From UBA4823 sp034436035 (GTDB taxonomy: Bacteria > Chloroflexota > Anaerolineae > Anaerolineales > UBA4823), in contig DAOTVW010000102.1 of the NCBI GenBank assembly GCA_034436035.1, positions 1 to 12,104 on the forward strand: a DNA stretch of 12,104 bases. The letters run 5' to 3'. The position numbers and the translations under genes are program-made. Below are positions 7,556 to 12,104 of the stretch, in pieces. Within the stretch, counting starts at the first letter, position 1. Every line of letters begins with the position of its first letter. The notes under the pieces were generated by a model. The model saw only the letters and a program-made list of their open reading frames with translations, did not search any database and was not told where the DNA came from.

Positions 7556-9343
7556 TTAAGATTTTTGCAAGGTGGTTGGATAAACCACGCGAATATGCAG
7601 TTCCTCCAATTGTTTTTCTTCTACTGGTGATGGTGCATCCGCCATCACATCGCGAGCGGCTTGATTTTTTGGAAAGGCAATAACTTCTCTGATGTTAGGC
7701 TCTCCGGCTAAGATCATACAAATTCGGTCGATTCCTGGTGCGATTCCACCGTGTGGTGGAGTGCCATATTCGAAGGCTTCCAACATGTGTCCAAATCTCT
7801 CTCGTGCTACATCCGGATCAAGCCCAATTAATTTAAATACTTTCTCTTGAAGTCCACGGTCGTGGATTCTAATTGAGCCCCCTCCGATTTCATAATTATT
7901 CAACACCAGATCATACTGTTGACCACGTGCTTTTGCAGGATCGATATCTAATAACGGGATATCTTCCGGCATCGGGGATGTAAAGAGATGATGACTTGGA
8001 TCCCATCTTTTTTCTTCGTCATTCCAAACAACATAAGGAAAATCAATAACCCAACAAAAAGCCAGCACATTTGGATCGAGCAGATTGAGTTTCTCCGCTA
8101 AATATACTCTTAATCGGCCTAAAGCTTCATAGACAATTTCTAATTTATCCGCGACAAATAACAACAAATCTCCCTTTTCAGCATTCATTCGTTCAAAAAT
8201 GGCTTCTTGTAATTGCGGTGAAAGGAATTTCGCAAAGGTAGATCGGATCTCGCCTTCTGAAGTGTAAGCAATATACGCCAAACCTTTTGCGCCAAATTGC
8301 TTTACAAATTCTGTTAGTTCGTCTATCTGTTTGCGAGTGTAATCGCCTAAACCCTTCGCATTAATACCTCGCACACTTCCCCCATTTTGGATTACTTGAT
8401 CAAAAACCGAAAACCCACTTTTATTAGCTAAATCACTAATGTTGACCAATTCCATCCCAAAACGAATATCTGGGTTATCTTTCCCAAAGCGATCCATCGC
8501 CTCTTGATACTTCAATCGTGGAAATGGAGTAAATAATATGCGCTTATCTGGGACAACTTCTGCAACCATTTTAGTAAATAAATCTTCTATTAAATTCATT
8601 ACGTCTTCTCGTTCGACAAAAGACATCTCTACATCGAGCTGGGTAAATTCTGGCTGACGATCTCCGCGCTGGTCTTCATCGCGAAAGCACCGTGCAATTT
8701 GGAAATAGCGTTCAATACCAGCAACCATCAACAATTGTTTAAGTTGTTGGGGAGATTGAGGCAACGCGTAAAATTCACCCGGATGTACCCGCGATGGCAC
8801 TAAATAATCTCGTGCCCCTTCTGGCGTTGTTTTGAATAAAATCGGTGTCTCTATTTCTAAAAATCCGCGTTGATCAAGATAATCACGAATAAATTTTACA
8901 ACTCGATGGCGCAACTCAATATTCTTACGCATTTTTTCCCGGCGCAGATCGAGATAACGATACTTCAAGCGGGTATTCTCGTCTGCTTCTTCATCTTTAT
9001 TGATCAAGAATGGTGGAGTTTTTGCTGGATTTAATATATTCAATTTATGTACTTCTATTTCGATCTCACCAGTAGGCAGATTAGGATTTTCTGCCCCTTC
9101 CGGTCTTCTCCTGACATTTCCTTCAACCTGGATAACCCATTCCATCCGAATAGCTTCTGCTAATTGATGCGCCTCTGGTGAGATTTCTGGATTTAAAACA
9201 ATTTGCGTAAGACCAAACCGATCGCGTAAATCGATAAATGTTACTCCTCCATGATCGCGGCGGCGATGCACCCAACCGGCTAATTTTACAGATTTGCCTA
9301 CATCCTTAATTCGTAATTCTCCACAGGTATGTGTCTTATACAT
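7556..9343 (-). CDS. aspS: Aspartyl-tRNA synthetase (probably non-discriminating)
   Basis: This class II synthetase charges tRNA-Asp with aspartate. The 595 residues have the bacterial layout: N-terminal OB-fold anticodon domain, catalytic core with motif 2 (FRDEDQRGDRQPEF, from residue 220) and motif 3 (GGIAPGIDR, 532-540), and the bacterial GAD insert between them. The ATG at 9343 is chosen because GGAG lies seven bases ahead of it; an upstream in-frame TTG at 9355 overlaps that ribosome site and is unlikely. His31 and Gly83 match the residues tied to non-discriminating enzymes such as that of Pseudomonas aeruginosa, which also charge tRNA-Asn with aspartate for later amidation by GatCAB. 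The regulator gene ends only 24 bases upstream on the same strand, so aspS probably shares its transcript. Confidence 0.96.
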   Translation of the reverse strand: MYKTHTCGELRIKDVGKSVKLAGWVHRRRDHGGVTFIDLRDRFGLTQIVLNPEISPEAHQLAEAIRMEWVIQVEGNVRRRPEGAENPNLPTGEIEIEVHKLNILNPAKTPPFLINKDEEADENTRLKYRYLDLRREKMRKNIELRHRVVKFIRDYLDQRGFLEIETPILFKTTPEGARDYLVPSRVHPGEFYALPQSPQQLKQLLMVAGIERYFQIARCFRDEDQRGDRQPEFTQLDVEMSFVEREDVMNLIEDLFTKMVAEVVPDKRILFTPFPRLKYQEAMDRFGKDNPDIRFGMELVNISDLANKSGFSVFDQVIQNGGSVRGINAKGLGDYTRKQIDELTEFVKQFGAKGLAYIAYTSEGEIRSTFAKFLSPQLQEAIFERMNAEKGDLLLFVADKLEIVYEALGRLRVYLAEKLNLLDPNVLAFCWVIDFPYVVWNDEEKRWDPSHHLFTSPMPEDIPLLDIDPAKARGQQYDLVLNNYEIGGGSIRIHDRGLQEKVFKLIGLDPDVARERFGHMLEAFEYGTPPHGGIAPGIDRICMILAGEPNIREVIAFPKNQAARDVMADAPSPVEEKQLEELHIRVVYPTTLQKS

Positions 9344-9367
9344 TGAATTCTCCAATAATGAAATGTT

Positions 9368-9991
9368 TCAATCGAGCTCTTCTCGATTTGCAATTACATG
9401 TAAACTGGACGGTTTTTCGCCATGTTGAAAGCCACATAAGACAATCATCGCCTGACATGTAATCCGCCCCGGATTACGCCAGCGATGTTTTAGTTCGGCT
9501 GCGAACAACAAGCTGTCCTTTGGATTAAGGGTTATCCTTTCTCCTTCTATATCATACTCTATTTGCCCATCTAAACAATACACAAATTCATGACCGGAAT
9601 GAGTCATATAATGAACGCCACTTCCACCGCCGATTTCTAAAGTCAACAGGAAAGGTTCTACCTCACCAATAAATCTATCTCCACCGAGGCTTTCCCAGTC
9701 TCCCCTTAAAAACGGAATATGAGAATGTTCTCCGCTTGTTTCATAAATGATTTTCTGGAGCGGAGTATTATCCTGGAAAAATGTAGCCATTGGAACGCCT
9801 AGTGCATCGGCGATTTTATTGAGAGAACTTACTGATGGTGAAGTAATATTTCGTTCAATCATACTCAATGCATTTGTGGATAAACCACTACGCCGCGCTA
9901 ATGAACGCAAGGAAAATCGTCGTTCGGCGCGTAATTCCTTTAACTTTTTCCCAATATCAATTGAAGATTTGGTCGTTTGTGTGGGGTTCAT
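9368..9991 (-). CDS. XRE-family transcriptional regulator with C-terminal cupin domain
   Basis: This is a two-domain DNA-binding regulator of 207 residues. An XRE helix-turn-helix covers about residues 13-68, with the recognition region near LSTNALSMIERN. A cupin barrel follows at about 100-200, with motif 1 around GVHYMTHSGHEF and motif 2 around LNPKDSLLFAAELKHRW; cupin domains of this kind usually bind a small metabolite or metal. The ligand and targets are unknown. A longer reading from an ATG at 10036 is possible, but that codon is part of a near-perfect -10 element, so the ATG at 9991 is preferred; neither has a clear ribosome binding site. It is followed by aspS and is divergent from the acyl-CoA synthetase gene, which it may control. 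Palindromes at its own start and promoter suggest autoregulation. Confidence 0.88.
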   Translation of the reverse strand: MNPTQTTKSSIDIGKKLKELRAERRFSLRSLARRSGLSTNALSMIERNITSPSVSSLNKIADALGVPMATFFQDNTPLQKIIYETSGEHSHIPFLRGDWESLGGDRFIGEVEPFLLTLEIGGGSGVHYMTHSGHEFVYCLDGQIEYDIEGERITLNPKDSLLFAAELKHRWRNPGRITCQAMIVLCGFQHGEKPSSLHVIANREELD

Positions 9992-10003
9992 AATCAAATT
10001 ATG
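9989..10003. repeat. Perfect palindrome at the regulator start codon
   Basis: CATAAT-CAA-ATTATG is a perfect 15-base inverted repeat with a three-base centre. It covers the preferred ATG of the XRE-cupin gene and lies about 25 bases inside its transcript, so it could be an operator or an mRNA hairpin hiding the start. Confidence 0.45.
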
Positions 10004-10034
10004 ATCAATGATAGTTTTTGTCTTTCCTAAACCC

Positions 10035-10043
10035 ATTATAACA
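10035..10043 (-). promoter_or_regulatory. Extended -10 promoter for the XRE-cupin/aspS transcript
   Basis: The minus strand reads TG-T-TATAAT, a perfect extended -10 element. With a 17-base spacer the -35 position (10058-10063) reads TAGAAT, a partial match. Transcription would start near 10028, about 37 bases ahead of the ATG at 9991. Confidence 0.62.
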
Positions 10044-10051
10044 GAATATAA

Positions 10052-10070
10052 ATACCGATTCTATCGATAT
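10052..10070. repeat. Imperfect palindrome over the regulator -35 region
   Basis: ATACCGAT (10052-10059) and ATCGATAT (10063-10070) match as an inverted repeat at seven of eight positions around TCT. The 19-base site covers the -35 position of the minus-strand promoter, a typical place for an autoregulatory operator of an XRE protein. Confidence 0.45.
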
Positions 10071-10183
10071 GGGAGCCTTTCCGCGAGGAATTTGAAATCA
10101 CCCATTTGCGAATATGAATTATCTGATTAAGACATTTGTAATAGCTAAAATAGCATGTTCTACCCTTCGTGAAAATTATAACT

Positions 10184-10194
10184 TGTTATATACT
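10184..10194 (+). promoter_or_regulatory. Probable promoter for the acyl-CoA synthetase gene
   Basis: TGTTATATACT contains overlapping -10 candidates: TATATA with an upstream TG, or TATACT. No good -35 is seen. A start near 10201 would leave a leader of about 70 bases that includes the palindrome at 10220-10234. Confidence 0.4.
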
Positions 10195-10219
10195 TTTTGT
10201 GAAAGAATTTTAAAAATTA

Positions 10220-10234
10220 AAACCTGAAAGGTTT
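10220..10234. repeat. Perfect palindrome in the acyl-CoA synthetase leader
   Basis: AAACCT-GAA-AGGTTT is a perfect 15-base inverted repeat. It lies between the probable promoter and the AAGGGA ribosome site (10255-10260). No T-run follows, so it is more likely a protein-binding site or a leader hairpin than a terminator. The rest of the gap (10071-10183) shows nothing I can name. Confidence 0.45.
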
Positions 10235-10272
10235 CAAATAGTCTCAACTTTTTGAAGGGAAAATAAATAAAA

Positions 10273-12104
10273 ATGGACCGAACAACCTTACCAAATTTTG
10301 ATCCAGTTCACGATGTTTTACATTATGAAAAAAAACCGTTAGATATCCTCTTCTCACCCAAAAATGTCGCCGTCATCGGAGCTACGGAAAATCCAAATAC
10401 AGTCGGTCGGACATTATTGTGGAATCTGATCAGCAGTCCCTTTGGAGGTGCTGTATTTCCAGTTAACCCAAAGCGCTCGAGTGTTCTCGGTATTAAAGCA
10501 TATCCCACCATCGCCGATGTTCCTGAACCAGTGGATGTTGTCGTTGTCACTACACCAGCACCCACGATCCCCGATATCATCCGTCAATCTGTAGAAGTAG
10601 GTGTGAAAGGTGCAATTATCATTTCAGCGGGTTTCAAAGAGATTGGCAAAGAAGGTGCAGAACTAGAAAGACAGATTTTGGAATACGCCCGTAAAGGAAA
10701 TATGCGAATCATTGGGCCAAACTGCCTGGGATTAATGAATCCAATATCTGGCTTCAATGCCACCTTCGCCACCACAATCGCCCAAAAAGGCTCTGTCGGA
10801 TTCATCAGTCAGAGTGGTGCGCTGTGTACCGCAGTTCTGGATTGGAGCCTTAAGGCAAATGTGGGATTCAGTGCATTCGTGTCAATCGGATCCATGTTGG
10901 ATGTAGGCTGGGGCGATTTAATATATTATCTTGGCGATGATCCAAATACGGAAAGTATTGTAATTTATATGGAGACAATTGGTGACGCACGAGCGTTTCT
11001 CTCCGCCGCACGTGAAGTGGCTTTATTGAAACCAATTATTGTCATCAAACCAGGCCGCACTGCTGGCGCTGCAAAAGCCGCTGCCTCCCATACAGGCTCT
11101 TTAACAGGCAGTGATGAAGTCCTGGAAGCTGCCTTCCGCCGTAGTGGTGTTTTGCGCGTGAATAGTATTGCCGAGTTGTTTTATATGGCAGATGTCTTGG
11201 CAAAACAGCCTCGTCCCAAAGGTCCACGTTTAACCATCTTAACTAACGCAGGTGGTCCTGGAGTAATCGCCACCGATGCATTGCTGATGAACGGCGGACA
11301 ACTTACAGAAATATCACCCCAAACCATGGAAGAGTTCAATCAAATATTGCCATCAGTTTGGAGTAAAAATAATCCAGTGGATATTATTGGAGATGCCAGC
11401 CCAGAACGCTATGCCAAAGCACTCGAAATTGCTGCAAAAGACCCAAACAGTGATGGAATGTTAGTCATCCTTACGCCACAATCTATGACTGACCCGACAA
11501 AAACAGCGGAACAACTCGTACCATATTCCCAAACGCTCGGAAAACCCATTTTGGCAAGTTGGATGGGTGGCGCAGAGGTAGAAGAAGGAATAAAAATCCT
11601 ATCAAGAGCTAAAATACCTACCTTCCCTTATCCTGATACTGCAGCGCGCATGTTTACTTATATGGCTCAATTCGCCGAAAACTTAGCCAGCCTATATGAA
11701 ACCCCTTCTACCAGCAACGCAGACTTGAGTATTGGTATTGATAATCAAGCTGCCGAACAGATTATCGAGCGAGTACGCTCTGAAGGACGCACTCTCCTTT
11801 CAGAGTTTGAATCGAAACAACTCCTGAATTATTACAAAATTCCAGTTGTTCAGACACAGATCGCCACGAGCGAGGAAGAAGCGATAAAATTTGCGAATGA
11901 AATCGGGTACCCTGTAGTATTAAAACTGCATTCAGAAACCATCACCCACAAAACCGATGTCGGAGGGGTAAAGCTTAACCTTGAAGATGAGGAGCAAGTT
12001 CGAGAAGCTTTTCGTTCCATTCGGCAATCATTGTTCGAAAAAGTTGGCGAGAAAGATAACAACGGCAAACCACATTTCCTCGGTGTTACAGTTCAACCAA
12101 TGAT
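10273..12104 (+). CDS. NDP-forming acyl-CoA synthetase, alpha-beta fusion (3' end cut by window)
   Basis: These enzymes make ATP (or GTP) and a free acid from acyl-CoA, ADP and phosphate, often the acetate-forming energy step of anaerobes; some run in the activating direction. The 610 visible residues hold the CoA-binding Rossmann domain (about 24-125, NVAVIGATENP at 31-41), the succinyl-CoA-synthetase-like ligase domains, and the start of the ATP-grasp beta part (from about 504, with GYPVVLKLHS and HKTDVGGV). The expected phosphohistidine is His273 in the SHTGSLTGSD segment. The frame is open to the last base, near the GVTVQPM strand, so perhaps 90 residues of the ATP-grasp are missing, and any C-terminal acetyltransferase domain cannot be seen. 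The start has AAGGGA 12 bases upstream. It is divergent from the XRE-cupin gene, a possible regulator. The acyl substrate is unknown. Confidence 0.92.
   Translation, partial: MDRTTLPNFDPVHDVLHYEKKPLDILFSPKNVAVIGATENPNTVGRTLLWNLISSPFGGAVFPVNPKRSSVLGIKAYPTIADVPEPVDVVVVTTPAPTIPDIIRQSVEVGVKGAIIISAGFKEIGKEGAELERQILEYARKGNMRIIGPNCLGLMNPISGFNATFATTIAQKGSVGFISQSGALCTAVLDWSLKANVGFSAFVSIGSMLDVGWGDLIYYLGDDPNTESIVIYMETIGDARAFLSAAREVALLKPIIVIKPGRTAGAAKAAASHTGSLTGSDEVLEAAFRRSGVLRVNSIAELFYMADVLAKQPRPKGPRLTILTNAGGPGVIATDALLMNGGQLTEISPQTMEEFNQILPSVWSKNNPVDIIGDASPERYAKALEIAAKDPNSDGMLVILTPQSMTDPTKTAEQLVPYSQTLGKPILASWMGGAEVEEGIKILSRAKIPTFPYPDTAARMFTYMAQFAENLASLYETPSTSNADLSIGIDNQAAEQIIERVRSEGRTLLSEFESKQLLNYYKIPVVQTQIATSEEEAIKFANEIGYPVVLKLHSETITHKTDVGGVKLNLEDEEQVREAFRSIRQSLFEKVGEKDNNGKPHFLGVTVQPM

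Noticed and set aside
7314..7559. Plus-strand 81-codon open frame between the methylase-like gene and aspS
   Set aside because: No ribosome site, no recognisable protein motif, and it covers the full-length minus-strand RNA fold, which explains the sequence better.
9344..9355. Upstream TTG start for aspS adding four residues
   Set aside because: The TTG overlaps the GGAG ribosome site that serves the ATG at 9343; the shorter protein also aligns best with the family N-terminus.
10323..10805. Minus-strand open frames inside the acyl-CoA synthetase gene
   Set aside because: They are antisense to conserved CoA-binding and ligase domains and have no ribosome sites or motifs.

Overview
This window looks like chromosomal DNA of a low-to-moderate GC bacterium, most likely an anaerobic or fermentative member of Chloroflexota (Anaerolineae-like). 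The lineage is an inference from the protein style (a large zinc-ribbon, methylase-like protein, an alpha-beta fused NDP-forming acyl-CoA synthetase, an XRE-cupin regulator) and is not proven by any marker here. There is no sign of phage, transposon, integrase or CRISPR.

Layout. A complete tRNA-Gly(CCC) lies at 2-73 and is followed by a short terminator-like hairpin. An extended -10 promoter near 131-139 then starts a tight plus-strand gene series: ornithine carbamoyltransferase (178-1095), an alanine-dehydrogenase-family protein (1110-2201), a family I CoA-transferase/acyl-CoA hydrolase (2205-3500), pyruvate kinase (3504-4934) and a 782-residue DNA-methylase-like protein (4957-7305). Gaps are 14, 3, 3 and 22 bases, so this reads as a single operon. 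The next stretch (about 7337-7509) has no convincing plus-strand gene. On the minus strand it folds as a long interrupted hairpin with the layout of 6S RNA and has its own extended -10 promoter. Next on the minus strand are aspartyl-tRNA synthetase (7556-9343) and an XRE-cupin regulator (9368-9991), probably transcribed together as regulator then aspS. A 280-base divergent region carrying several short palindromes separates the regulator from a plus-strand acyl-CoA synthetase gene (from 10273) that runs off the window end.

How the genes may work together. Alanine dehydrogenase, pyruvate kinase, CoA-transferase and ADP-forming acyl-CoA synthetase all sit around pyruvate and acyl-CoA. Together they could link amino-acid nitrogen to pyruvate and to ATP made from acyl-CoA thioesters; ornithine carbamoyltransferase adds arginine/ornithine metabolism. 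The methylase-like protein is the odd member. It has lost the residues expected for both S-adenosylmethionine binding and amino-methyl transfer, yet has a full-length open frame, so it is probably a binding or regulatory protein rather than an active methylase. The most interesting items are this pseudo-methylase, the 6S RNA candidate, the substituted nucleotide-binding segment of the alanine dehydrogenase homologue, and the palindromes around the XRE-cupin gene.
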